Positions 34,373-42,869 of a DNA stretch of 64,000 nt are shown here, one piece after another. How positions within the stretch are numbered: position 1 is the first letter of the stretch; each line of letters starts with the position of its first letter. A program made the position numbers and the translations under genes. Source of the DNA: Hymenobacter cellulosivorans (GTDB taxonomy: Bacteria > Bacteroidota > Bacteroidia > Cytophagales > Hymenobacteraceae); assembly GCF_022919135.1 (NCBI RefSeq), contig NZ_CP095049.1:3104501-3168500 (forward strand), given 5' to 3'. Under the pieces are notes generated by a model. It was not told where the DNA came from and made no database searches. It saw only the letters and a program-made list of their open reading frames with translations.

Positions 34373-34565
34373 GGAGTAGCGCGGCGGAAAAGGAAAGCAG
34401 GTTTTATCCAGGCATTCTACGAAGGTTTCGGCCGGCAATGGCAGTATAAGCCCGCCGAAGTGGTTGCCCCGAAGAAGCCGTACTTTGCAGTCCTACGCAA
34501 TGCGGCGGGCATAGAGTTTGCCTCGCCCAATCTTTCCGCCGGTCCGGCCCCGTATATTCCGGTTA

Positions 34566-35390
34566 ATGCACCTACTCATGAGTTTCTCCCGCCTGCTTCC
34601 CCGCCTGCTTCCCCGCCTGCTGACCACCACCGCCCTGGCCGCCATCAGCCTCGTTCCTGTACCCGCTGCTACGGCCGCTAAAGCGCCCCGCGCTACTACT
34701 TCCGCCGCAGCCGGTGTCGACCACAGCGCCTTCGATAAGCTGCTGAAAAAGTACGTCAACGAGAAAGGACTGGTCAATTACAAGGCCTGGAAAGCCGACC
34801 AGGGCGCTTTCAACCAATACTTGGCGATGCTGAGCAAGAATCCGCCGGCGGCCAATTGGAGCAAGCCCGAGCAGATGGCCTACTGGATTAACGCCTACAA
34901 CGCCTACACCATCCGTCTTATTCTGGACCATTACCCGCTGCAAAGCATCAAGGACATCGGCACCAAAATCCAGATTCCATTCGTGACCACGCCCTGGGCG
35001 TCGAAGTTTTTTAGCATCGGCGGCGAGAAGATGAGCCTCGACAACATCGAGCACAGCATTCTGCGCAAGAACTACAACGACCCGCGGATTCACTTTGCCC
35101 TGGTCTGCGCCTCTATTTCCTGCCCCCGCCTGCGCACTGAGGCCTACACCGCCGCCAAGCTGGACGCCCAGCTCGACGACCAGGGCCGTGACTTCCTAAA
35201 CAACCCGGCCAAAAACAAGCCCGGAAAATCCTCCGCCCAGCTCTCCAAATACTTCGACTGGTATAAGGGCGACTGGTCGGAAAACGGGCAGTCGGTAACC
35301 AGCTGGGTGAATAAGTACGCCACCACCAAGCTGGACAAAAACGCCAGCATCAGCTTTCTGGACTACAACTGGCAGCTCAATGAGCAGTAA
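34566..35390 (+). CDS. DUF547 domain protein, exported
   Basis: 274 residues from the ATG at 34566 (34578 is also possible; 34518 would precede the leader). A basic-hydrophobic signal peptide is followed by the DUF547 core: MAYWINAYNAYTIRLILDHY, LQSIKDIGTKI, then ALVCASISCPRLRTEAY with a conserved Cys pair, and a late SWVNKYATTKL. The fold is related to papain/transglutaminase-like proteins, with the Cys possibly catalytic; no reaction is known. It is divergent from the arsenosugar operon, and such genes often neighbour these clusters in Bacteroidota, so a link is possible. Confidence 0.87.
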   Translation: MHLLMSFSRLLPRLLPRLLTTTALAAISLVPVPAATAAKAPRATTSAAAGVDHSAFDKLLKKYVNEKGLVNYKAWKADQGAFNQYLAMLSKNPPAANWSKPEQMAYWINAYNAYTIRLILDHYPLQSIKDIGTKIQIPFVTTPWASKFFSIGGEKMSLDNIEHSILRKNYNDPRIHFALVCASISCPRLRTEAYTAAKLDAQLDDQGRDFLNNPAKNKPGKSSAQLSKYFDWYKGDWSENGQSVTSWVNKYATTKLDKNASISFLDYNWQLNEQ

Positions 35391-35420
35391 ACGTGGCGGG
35401 CCGGGTAGGGAAGGAGCGGA

Positions 35421-36047
35421 GTGGTGGTGCTGAGCTGGCGGCTTGCTGTGCTCGGGGTGTACCTGGCCCGGCCACTGCTGGCGCCGGCCCAAACGCCCGC
35501 TGCCCCCGAAACCCGGCGCTACGCCATTGAGGTGGCCGGCCTGCGCGTGGGCACCATGACGGCCACGCGGCAGGCCGGTGCCGCGCCGGCCGAGGTCATA
35601 ACCACGCTGGTGAGCGACGTGCAGGTTAATTTTCTGCTCTACCATCTCAAAATATATTACAAGGTCGTCAACCGCAGCCGCCACGGGCAGTTGCGGCTGT
35701 CGACCGTGGAAGCCCACACCAACCAAGGCAACTTTGCCTCCCGCGCCGAGTGGAAGGGCGACCATTACGACATCGTGGCCAATCAGTACAAACACCACTA
35801 CCAGGCCACCGAGCAGCAGCCGATTACCTATACCGTCACGGATATGTTTTTCGGCGAGCCAACCGGCGTCAGTCGCGCGTACGCCGAGTATTTCGGCGAC
35901 TTTTTTACCCTGGTCCGCCCGGCGGCCGGCCAGATCAAGGCCACCCGGGACGGGCGGGAAGACGAGTACCGCTACGCCAACGGCCAGCTGGTGACCATCG
36001 TCAAGAAAAATCCGCTCAAGAACTTTATCATCCGCCTAGAGCCGTAA
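35421..36047 (+). CDS. DUF6134-family secreted protein
   Basis: 208 residues starting at a GTG at 35421, 30 bp after the DUF547 stop. A signal peptide ends near LLAPAQTPA. The beta-rich body has the family pattern YAIEVAGLRVGTMTATRQ, LLYHLKIYYKVVNRSRHG, ITYTVTDMFFGEPTGVSRAY and the end motif NFIIRLEP. It resembles periplasmic lipid-handling beta-barrel or YceI-like sandwiches only loosely. Function unknown; probably co-transcribed with the DUF547 gene. Confidence 0.78.
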   Translation: MVVLSWRLAVLGVYLARPLLAPAQTPAAPETRRYAIEVAGLRVGTMTATRQAGAAPAEVITTLVSDVQVNFLLYHLKIYYKVVNRSRHGQLRLSTVEAHTNQGNFASRAEWKGDHYDIVANQYKHHYQATEQQPITYTVTDMFFGEPTGVSRAYAEYFGDFFTLVRPAAGQIKATRDGREDEYRYANGQLVTIVKKNPLKNFIIRLEP

Positions 36048-36050
36048 GTA

Positions 36051-36072
36051 GTTGTTAGTTGTTAGTTGTTAG
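36051..36072 (+). repeat. Tandem TTGTTAG repeat after the DUF6134 gene
   Basis: GTTGTTAG followed by two more TTGTTAG units, starting three bases after the stop codon. It shares words with the hairpin arms at 10327-10407. No complementary arm is visible nearby, so this copy looks like a half element. Confidence 0.6.
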
Positions 36073-36141
36073 GTTTGGGTCCAAAGTCGCAAATGCCGAA
36101 TGGTAATTCTTACTTGCCATTTCTTACTTATTAATTGACCA

Positions 36142-37584
36142 ATGGCATACGATGCGGTGGTAGTGGGGTCGGGGCCCAATGGATTGGCGGCGGCCATTGT
36201 GCTGCAGCAGGCTGGCCTGGCGGTGCTGCTGCTGGAAGGCAAAAGGGAGTTGGGCGGCGGACTGCGCACGGCCGAGCTGACGCTGCCCGGCTTTAAGCAC
36301 GACATCTGCTCGGCCATTCACCCGCTGGCGGTGGCCTCGCCGTATCTGCAAACCCTGCCGCTGGCCCAATACGGCCTCGAATATATTACCCCGCCCGTGG
36401 CCGCAGCCCACCCTTTCGACAACGGCACGGCTGCTACAGTGGTCAATTCCCTGGACGCTACGGCCCGTAGCTTGGGCCTTGATGAGCGCGCCTACCATCA
36501 GCTGCTCAAGCCGCTAGTGGCGCAGTGGCCCGGCATTGCCCCCGACGTGCTGGCGTCTTTACAGCTGCCCCGCCACCCCCTGGACATGGCCCAGTTTGGC
36601 TTCTCAGCCCTGCAGCCGGCCACGCTGCTGACCAAGCGTTTTCAGACCATGGAAGCCCGGGGCCTGTTTGCTGGTATGGCTGCCCACGCCATTCAGCCCC
36701 TGGAAAACCTGACGACCTCCGCCATCGGCTTGGTGCTGCTCATTGCCGCGCACCGCCAGGGCTGGCCGCTGCCCAAAGGCGGCTCCCAAAGCATTGCCGA
36801 CGCGCTGGTGGCCCACTTCCGGGCCCTGGGCGGGCACGTGCAACCCAACACGATGGTCACGTCCCTGCGTGAGTTGCCCGAGGCCCGGGCCGTACTTTTC
36901 GACGTGACGCCCGCCCAGCTCCTGCGTATTGCCGGCCACAGCTTGTCGGCCATTTACCAGTGGCAATTGCGGCGCTACCGCTACGGCATGGGTGTTTTCA
37001 AGGTCGATTGGGCCCTCGACGCCCCGATTCCCTTCACTGCACCGGAGTGCGCCAACACGGCCACGGTGCATTTGGGCAACACGCTGGAAGAAATTGCGGC
37101 TAGCGAAAAAGCCACCAGCCGGGGCCAGCACCCGGAGCGGCCCTTTGTGCTGCTGGCCCAGCAAAGCCTGTTCGACGCTACCCGCGCCCCGGCCGGGCAG
37201 CATACGGCCTGGGCCTATTGCCACGTGCCCCACGGCTCCCGCCAGGACATGACCCAGGCCATCGAGCAGCAGGTCGAGCGGTTTGCGCCCGGCTTCCGGG
37301 AGCGGATTATCGGCCGCCACACCTTCGACACGGCCCAACTGGAAGCCTACAACCCTAATTATGTGGGCGGCGACATCAACGGCGGCCGGCTCGATATCAG
37401 CCAGCTCTTTACCCGGCCCGCGTTGCGCGCCTCGCCCTACCGTACCTCCCGCCGCGGGCTGTATTTGTGCTCGTCGGCCACCCCGCCAGGTGGGGGCGTA
37501 CACGGCATGTGCGGTTACCACGCCGCCAGCCAGGCCCTGCGCGACATTTTCCGGCTTCAGCCCCCGCCCTTGCACCGCGGCTAA
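36142..37584 (+). CDS. FAD-dependent oxidoreductase, CrtI/phytoene-desaturase-like (COG1233)
   Basis: 480 residues. The dinucleotide-binding N-terminus is VVVGSGPNGLAAAIVLQQAG, followed by LLLEGKRELGGGLRTAEL. The C-terminal FAD motif is LYLCSSATPPGGGVHGMCG. This is the amine-oxidase/CrtI-like family that includes carotenoid desaturases and isomerases, but it is more like the broad NAD(P)/FAD-dependent COG1233 group than a classical CrtI. No other carotenoid gene is nearby, so the substrate is unknown. It appears monocistronic. Confidence 0.88.
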   Translation: MAYDAVVVGSGPNGLAAAIVLQQAGLAVLLLEGKRELGGGLRTAELTLPGFKHDICSAIHPLAVASPYLQTLPLAQYGLEYITPPVAAAHPFDNGTAATVVNSLDATARSLGLDERAYHQLLKPLVAQWPGIAPDVLASLQLPRHPLDMAQFGFSALQPATLLTKRFQTMEARGLFAGMAAHAIQPLENLTTSAIGLVLLIAAHRQGWPLPKGGSQSIADALVAHFRALGGHVQPNTMVTSLRELPEARAVLFDVTPAQLLRIAGHSLSAIYQWQLRRYRYGMGVFKVDWALDAPIPFTAPECANTATVHLGNTLEEIAASEKATSRGQHPERPFVLLAQQSLFDATRAPAGQHTAWAYCHVPHGSRQDMTQAIEQQVERFAPGFRERIIGRHTFDTAQLEAYNPNYVGGDINGGRLDISQLFTRPALRASPYRTSRRGLYLCSSATPPGGGVHGMCGYHAASQALRDIFRLQPPPLHRG

Positions 37585-37703
37585 AAGGTGCGTTTGGGTC
37601 GCAGAAATAAGGGTGACCAAAATGGGCGACCGGGCCGCGGCCAAGTCAGGCCAGATTCCTACCTTGGGGCATTCTTCCTGACTCGCGTTTAGCCTCTGCC
37701 GCT

Positions 37704-39167
37704 ATGCACCCCGACTCGACCCACGCGAATCACTCGGAATTATGGTCCAGGCTGGAAGCCTTCGACCTCGATGGAACAGCTCCGCTGTCCTTCACCCACC
37801 GCCTGGCTCGCGACAATGGCTGGAACCCGGCCTTTGCCCGGCGCGTGGTGCACGAATACAAGAAGTTCGTGTTTCTGGCCGTCACCTGCGGTCACCCCGT
37901 CACGCCCTCCGACGAAGTAGACCAGGCCTGGCATCAGCACTTGGTGTACACCCGCTCGTATTGGGAGGAGCTCTGCGGGCAGGTGTTGGGCTTTCCGTTG
38001 CACCACGGCCCTACCAAGGGCGGGGCAGCCGAGGGCCACAAGTTTCGCGACTGGTACGCCCAGACGTTGCAAGCCTACTACACCGCCTTTGGCACTATGC
38101 CGCCGGCCGACATCTGGCCCCCGGCGGCTGTACGCTTTGGCGAGGCACCCTACTTCCGGCGGGTCAATCTGCGGCGGCACTGGCTGCTGCCCCGGCTGCA
38201 GTGGCCGGGGCCGGGTTTCAGCCGTAAGTCGGCGGGGCTGCTGGCCTTGCTGGCCCTGGTGCTGATGGGCTGCACGGCACAGCTGCCGCTAAATCCGCTG
38301 AACTGGTACGGGCAGAAATTCCTGGCTTTTTACTGGCTGCTCTGCCTGACGCTGTTGCCCCTTACTTTATGGTGGCGGCACCGGGGACGAGGTTCCGAGG
38401 ATTCTGCGGCGGCCGAACCGTCGCCTACTACCTACGAACTGGTGCGCCTGGCCGAGCACGGCCAGCGGCTGCCCGACAGCGCCCTGGCCGCCTTGGCGCA
38501 CGCGGGTAAGATTGAGCTGCTGCCCCACCAGAGAGCCCGACGCTCTATTAATGCCTCGCCCCCCACGGATGCTTACGAACTGGTCGTCTGGAACCGGGTG
38601 CTACCCGAGGGCTCGACGCTGGACTCGGTACGGCGCTGGGTTATGCAGCCTACCCTCGAGGCAGTACAGGCCCTGGATGCTGGCCTCGAAGCCAAGGGCT
38701 GGCTACTGCCCGAGGCCGAGCGGCGCCGCCTCAATCAGCCGGTAACGCTTACCCTGGTAGTGCTGGGCTTGCTGGGGCTGGCCAAGGTAGTAGTTGGCCT
38801 GACGCGGGAGCGGCCCGTGGGGTTTCTGGTAGCCACGCTGCTGGGGCTGGTTGTAGTGGCTTTCTATTCCTACCACCAACGAGCCTGGGCTACCGGCCGT
38901 GGAACCCGGGTGCTGCGCGAGGCCGCGGCGGTAGTGCGCCAGGAGCGGTACTCGGAGCCAGTGTCGACCCAGTACGTGGCTCTGACAGTAGGCATGTTTG
39001 GAGTGCAGGGGCTCAATATTTTGGGTCTGAACCACGTAGCCGTCCTGCTGGTGCCGCCCGGTCGTCATGACGCCGGATACGGCGGTGATTCCGGCAGCAG
39101 TGGGGGCGGCGACTCCGGCTGCGGCAGCAGTGGCTGTGGCGGGTGCGGGGGCTGCGGCGGTGATTAG
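37704..39167 (+). CDS. TIGR04222-domain membrane protein with Gly/Cys-rich tail
   Basis: 487 residues. The N-terminal 170 residues form a cytosolic domain with VTPSDEVDQAWHQHLVYTRS, as in glycine-rich-domain (GRDP-like) proteins. Membrane spans (SAGLLALLALVLMGCTA, FLAFYWLLCLTLLPLTLWW, VTLTLVVLGLLGLAKVVVGL, GFLVATLLGLVVVAFYSY) frame a TIGR04222 segment. The end is a Ser/Gly/Cys tail (GDSGCGSSGCGGCGGCGGD). Function unknown; the tail could bind metal or be trafficked. A terminator follows. Confidence 0.85.
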   Translation: MHPDSTHANHSELWSRLEAFDLDGTAPLSFTHRLARDNGWNPAFARRVVHEYKKFVFLAVTCGHPVTPSDEVDQAWHQHLVYTRSYWEELCGQVLGFPLHHGPTKGGAAEGHKFRDWYAQTLQAYYTAFGTMPPADIWPPAAVRFGEAPYFRRVNLRRHWLLPRLQWPGPGFSRKSAGLLALLALVLMGCTAQLPLNPLNWYGQKFLAFYWLLCLTLLPLTLWWRHRGRGSEDSAAAEPSPTTYELVRLAEHGQRLPDSALAALAHAGKIELLPHQRARRSINASPPTDAYELVVWNRVLPEGSTLDSVRRWVMQPTLEAVQALDAGLEAKGWLLPEAERRRLNQPVTLTLVVLGLLGLAKVVVGLTRERPVGFLVATLLGLVVVAFYSYHQRAWATGRGTRVLREAAAVVRQERYSEPVSTQYVALTVGMFGVQGLNILGLNHVAVLLVPPGRHDAGYGGDSGSSGGGDSGCGSSGCGGCGGCGGD

Positions 39168-39200
39168 CGCTGGTTAAAGACGCAGCAGCCCATTCAGCAC

Positions 39201-39235
39201 AAAGAAGCCCTTCTGGTCTGCGGAAGGGCTTCTTT
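39201..39235. terminator. Bidirectional terminator
   Basis: 12-bp perfect stem (AAAGAAGCCCTT at 39201-39212 with AAGGGCTTCTTT at 39224-39235) and an 11-nt loop, between the convergent TIGR04222 and ferritin-like genes. Confidence 0.85.
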
Positions 39236-39258
39236 ATAATTGCTACAACCGAAAAGGC

Positions 39259-39753
39259 TTACTCGGCCTTGGCGTTGAGGTAGTTCTTGGCCAGGTCGTT
39301 GAGCTTGGTATCGGTCAGCTGCTCCTCGTCCAGGGTTTGCTGCAGCAGTTCGGCGGCATCGGTGTAGCCCAGGCGCTGGGCGAAGTGGGCCGCCGTGCCG
39401 TAGCCTGATATTTCGTAGTGCTCGATGCGCTGGGCCGAGGCAATCAGGGCCGCGTCCATGACTTCGTCGGTAGCGTTTTCCGACATGGTTTCCTGACCTT
39501 CGGCAATCAGACCTTCCATGGCCTTGCAGGTGTGGCCGCTCAGGTCGAAGTCCTGGGCTTTGGCAATTTTTTCGAGGCGAGCCACCTGATTTTCGGTTTC
39601 GCGCAAGTGCTTTTCAAAGCCGCGGCGCAGGCGGCCGTCCTTGGCGGTTTCGGCCATCTGGGGCAGGGCCTTGAGCAGCTGCTTTTCGGCGCTGTAGAGG
39701 TCTTTGAGCTGCATTTCAAACAGGTCGTCCAGGGTTTCCAGTTTATCGAACAT
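39259..39753 (-). CDS. Ferritin-like protein of the YciE/YciF (DUF892) family
   Basis: 164 residues, almost all helical. Family signatures are DLFEMQLKDLYSAEKQLLKA, LRRGFEKHLRETENQVARLE and MDAALIASAQRIEHYEISGY, with Glu/His residues placed as in four-helix ferritin-like bundles. Members are induced by stress in enterobacteria and may bind di-metal centres; the function is not settled. A good Bacteroidota promoter lies about 85 bp upstream (39840-39868), so it is probably transcribed alone. Confidence 0.9.
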   Translation of the reverse strand: MFDKLETLDDLFEMQLKDLYSAEKQLLKALPQMAETAKDGRLRRGFEKHLRETENQVARLEKIAKAQDFDLSGHTCKAMEGLIAEGQETMSENATDEVMDAALIASAQRIEHYEISGYGTAAHFAQRLGYTDAAELLQQTLDEEQLTDTKLNDLAKNYLNAKAE

Positions 39754-39839
39754 AAGGCTGTGGGGGTAGAAAGGTGAATTGGATAGGTACTCATTTCTCC
39801 TACGAATCGGCCCCCAGAGCGTTCCGGATGAGCTTTTAG

Positions 39840-39868
39840 CAAAATTATGTCCGGTTCAGTTTCCCAAA
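39840..39868 (-). promoter_or_regulatory. Candidate promoter of the ferritin-like gene
   Basis: On the minus strand a -33 TTTG (39865-39868) is followed after 17 bp by TAATTTTG (39840-39847), an exact match to TAnnTTTG. The resulting leader would be about 80 nt. Spacing and both elements fit the Bacteroidota primary sigma consensus. Confidence 0.6.
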
Positions 39869-39975
39869 ACCTTGCCGCCCCTGAGGTTGTCTTACCGGGC
39901 ATCGTCCTGGCCGCGGCCCCGGAGCCACCTGGTACCCCGGCCGACTTATTCACCTTCTACCTTTCCGCGTTACCA

Positions 39976-41001
39976 ATGGAATACCGCCAACTAGGGGCCT
40001 CGGGCCTGCGCATTCCCGTGCTGAGTTTTGGCACCGCCACCTTCGGGGGTGGCAACGAGTTTTTCAAGGCCTGGGGCAGTACCCAGGTCGACGAAGCCCG
40101 CCACCTGATTGACATCTGCCTCGAAGCCGGCGTCAACCTCTTCGACACGGCCAACGGCTACTCCGACGGGGCCGCCGAAACCATTCTGGGCAAAACCCTG
40201 GAAGGCCGCCGCCACGAGGTGCTGATTTCTACTAAAGCCACCTTCCCGACCGGCCCCGGCGCCAACGACTACGGCTCCTCCCGCCACCACCTCATCCAGG
40301 CCTGCGACGACAGCCTGCGCCGCCTCGGCACCGACTACATCGACATCTACCACATGCACGGCTTCGACGCCCACACGCCCGTGGATGAAACCCTGCGCAC
40401 TCTCGACACGCTTATTCAGAGCGGCAAAGTGCGCTACATTGCCTGCTCCAACTTCTCGGGCTGGCATTTGATGAAGTCGTTGTCGGTGGCGGAGCGCCAT
40501 GGCTGGGCCCGCTACGTGGGGCACCAGGCGTATTATTCGCTGGCGGCCCGCGAGTTTGAGTGGGAGCTAATGCCCCTGGGCCTCGACCAGGGCGTAGGTA
40601 CCATCGTCTGGAGTCCGTTGTCAGCCGGTTTGCTCAGCGGCAAGTTTCGCCGCGGCCAGCCCGTGCCCGAAAGCAGCCGCCTGGCTCAGGGCGGTGGCCA
40701 GGGCCCACAGGTGCCCGACGAGCTACTGTTCCGCATCGTGGATGCCCTGGACGAAGTGGCGGCCGAAACCGGCAAAACCGTGGCCCAGGTAGCGCTAAAC
40801 TGGCTCTTGCAGCGCCCCACCGTGGTCAATATCGTAGTTGGCGCCCGCAACGAGGAGCAACTGCGCCAGAACCTGGCCGCCGTGGGCTGGAACCTCACGC
40901 CCGAGCAGGTAGCCCGCCTCGACGCAGCCAGCGCCACCGAGCCGATTTATCCCTACTGGCACCAGCGCCGCTTTCCCATGCTGGGCCACACTGGAGTTTG
41001 A
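39976..41001 (+). CDS. Aldo/keto reductase
   Basis: 341 residues from the ATG at 39976; an in-frame start at 39847 would overlap the divergent promoter and add a non-homologous extension. The AKR tetrad is visible: Asp and Tyr in NLFDTANGYSDGAAE, Lys in ISTKATFP, His in IYHMHGFD. The NADPH-binding end has VVNIVVGARNEEQLRQNL. It probably reduces aldehydes or sugar ketones; the YghZ/YakC-like subgroup fits. Substrate unknown. It is followed by a hairpin at 41103-41144. Confidence 0.92.
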   Translation: MEYRQLGASGLRIPVLSFGTATFGGGNEFFKAWGSTQVDEARHLIDICLEAGVNLFDTANGYSDGAAETILGKTLEGRRHEVLISTKATFPTGPGANDYGSSRHHLIQACDDSLRRLGTDYIDIYHMHGFDAHTPVDETLRTLDTLIQSGKVRYIACSNFSGWHLMKSLSVAERHGWARYVGHQAYYSLAAREFEWELMPLGLDQGVGTIVWSPLSAGLLSGKFRRGQPVPESSRLAQGGGQGPQVPDELLFRIVDALDEVAAETGKTVAQVALNWLLQRPTVVNIVVGARNEEQLRQNLAAVGWNLTPEQVARLDAASATEPIYPYWHQRRFPMLGHTGV

Positions 41002-41541
41002 TGAGGACAATGTGAGAAATATGCTGATGTGCTAAGGCAAAAGCTCGTGTCCTGGCGAGCAACGCGAAGCACTCCGCCCTCTGCGAAGTAACCAACTTTT
41101 ACCAGAAAGCCCCTTGCTGCCACGCCGTAGCAGGGGGCTTTCTGCGTGAGGGAAAGGCGGTTCAGATAATCAGCAAGAGCTTTTAAGCGGCGAAGTCGAC
41201 AAGTTGCACCAAGCTCATGTTGCAACGTTGCTTTGTCTTTAAGGTCGGTATACAAGTTGTAAGAATACGTGCTTCCGCATACTAAGCTTGGGTATATAGA
41301 GCTTTGAATTAAGGGATTTTGTATATCAGTTATTGGTATGCGCACAAAAGAAATAGTAAAACTGTATACCATTGACTATTGGTAAGTAACAGAAAGCAAA
41401 GCTGCTGTCTACGGCTGATTGCTCCGTCTTTTCATAGAGTGCTTGGCCCGCATGCGGTGGCCGCGGAACTGGTTCTGGCCGTAAACTGCCCCGTTTCCCT
41501 TTTCTTTGTCGGGCCTAAGCCTGGCTCCACTCGTCTGCTCT
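41002..41541. other. Intergenic region with hairpin and AT-rich island
   Basis: No gene is supported in these 540 bp. A 16-bp stem with one G-U pair (41103-41118 with 41129-41144, CAGAAAGCCCC/GGGGCTTTCTG type) lacks a strong T run and may be a weak terminator for the aldo/keto reductase gene. From about 41160 to 41420 the sequence is visibly AT-rich, unlike everything around it. It contains GGTATAC (near 41246) and GTATACC (near 41364). It may be a promoter region or a remnant of foreign DNA. Confidence 0.5.
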
Positions 41542-42342
41542 ATGTCCGAAACTATTTCTCCGCTCCGAACCGTTGCCGTGACGCGCTACGTCACGCCCCT
41601 GCGCGAAGGAGGTTCCCTGCCGGCCTTGGTCGAAGCCGACGACGAGTTTATGTACGTCGTCAAGTTTCGGGGTGCGGGGCAGGGCATCAAGGCCCTCATT
41701 GCCGAGCTGATTGTAGGTGAGCTAGCCCGGTTTCTGGGCCTGCGCGTGCCCGAGCTGGTGTTCTGTGAGCTCGACGTAGCCTTTGGCCGCTCCGAGCCCG
41801 ACGAGGAAATCCAGGATTTGCTGCAAGCCAGCACCGGCCAGAACTTGGGCCTGCACTACCTGTCGGGTGCCATTACCTACGATGCCCTGGTGACGACCAT
41901 CGAGCCGCGCCTGGCCTCCCAAATCGTGTGGCTCGACGCCCTGACGCTAAACGTGGACCGCACGGCCCGCAACACCAATATGCTGATCTGGCACAAGGAG
42001 CTCTGGCTGATTGACCACGGTGCGGCCCTGTACGTGCACCACGCCGGCCCCGGCTGGGCCGCGCCCCGGCCCCGGCCCTTCCCCCAAATCAAGGACCACG
42101 TGCTGCTGCCCCAGGCCGCGGAGCTGCGGGATGTAGATGCTGAGTACCGCGCCAAGATTACCGCCGAGGTATTGACCGACATCCTGGCCCTGGTGCCCGA
42201 TGCCTGGCTCGAAGAGGCCGCTGCCGGCGACGCTACGGCCGCCGAGCAGCGCACTAGCTACGTCGGGTTCCTGGCCAATCGACTGGCCGCATCAGAAACC
42301 TTTGTTCAGGAAGCCCAAGATGCCCGAAAAGCACTTATTTGA
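41542..42342 (+). CDS. HipA-like kinase family protein
   Basis: 266 residues from the ATG at 41542; an upstream start at 41506 would add 12 residues. HipA-type kinase elements are visible: DDEFMYVVKFRGAGQGIKAL (ATP-site Lys), the catalytic loop LDALTLNVDRTARNTNMLI and the metal motif LWLIDHGAALY. It is a short, stand-alone HipA-like kinase (PF20613-like) without the N-terminal HipA1 domain. It overlaps the DUF3037 gene by 23 bp, a pairing seen in many genomes. Whether the pair is a toxin-antitoxin unit or a regulatory kinase is unknown. Confidence 0.85.
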   Translation: MSETISPLRTVAVTRYVTPLREGGSLPALVEADDEFMYVVKFRGAGQGIKALIAELIVGELARFLGLRVPELVFCELDVAFGRSEPDEEIQDLLQASTGQNLGLHYLSGAITYDALVTTIEPRLASQIVWLDALTLNVDRTARNTNMLIWHKELWLIDHGAALYVHHAGPGWAAPRPRPFPQIKDHVLLPQAAELRDVDAEYRAKITAEVLTDILALVPDAWLEEAAAGDATAAEQRTSYVGFLANRLAASETFVQEAQDARKALI

Positions 42343-42706
42343 GTACGCCGTGCTGCGCGTGGTGCCCCGCGTGGAGCGCGAAGAGTTTCTGAACGTCGGC
42401 GTGATTCTCTACTGCCGGGCCCAGGGCTTTCTGCAAACCCGCTGCCACCTGCCCGAAGCCCGCCTGCAAGCCTTTGCCAGCGCCGAGCTGGACTTCGACG
42501 AGCTGCGCCAGCGCCTGCAGGCCTTCGAGAAAATCTGCCGGGGCAAGCCCGAGGGCGGCACCATCGGGCGGCTGGGACTGGCCGAGCGGTTCCGTTGGCT
42601 CACGGCCACCCGCAGCACCATCGTCCAGACCTCGCCCACTCACCCCGGCCTCTGCGAAGATGCCGCCGCTACCCTGGAGCAGCTCTATCAGCAGCTGGTG
42701 GGGTAG
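42320..42706 (+). CDS. DUF3037 protein, partner of the HipA-like kinase
   Basis: 128 residues from the ATG at 42320, which lies 23 bp inside the kinase gene; a longer frame open from 42200 is an overlap shadow. The family core is EYAVLRVVPRVEREEFLNVG then VILYCRAQGFL and the LAERFRWLTATRSTIVQTSP segment. It is cytosolic with no enzymatic motif. The strong overlap implies coupled translation with the kinase and suggests a physical partner or substrate. Function unknown. Confidence 0.87.
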   Translation: MPEKHLFEYAVLRVVPRVEREEFLNVGVILYCRAQGFLQTRCHLPEARLQAFASAELDFDELRQRLQAFEKICRGKPEGGTIGRLGLAERFRWLTATRSTIVQTSPTHPGLCEDAAATLEQLYQQLVG

Positions 42707-42869
42707 GTTGTAGTTGGCATTTTAAGCAAAGCATTCCGCGCGTTAAGTGAGAAGACCTTGCTTTATGCAGCGACAAACAGACTTCAGACCTGATTGAGCT
42801 TTTCATGCAGCCAGCCTTTATTTATTTTGAAGGCGCTGCTCTAGCAGTAGTTGACCGGGAGCAGGGCCT

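Noticed and set aside
36051..36072. TTGTTAG tandem copies considered as a CRISPR or phase-variable tract
   Set aside because: Units are 7 nt with no spacers, and they lie after a stop codon, not in a promoter or reading frame.
39080..39167. GGC/TGC-rich end of the TIGR04222 gene considered as a simple repeat
   Set aside because: It encodes the Gly/Cys tail typical of the family.
40953..41372. Minus-strand frame of 139 codons in the AT-rich island
   Set aside because: Overlaps the aldo/keto reductase end, has no family resemblance and no promoter or ribosome signal.
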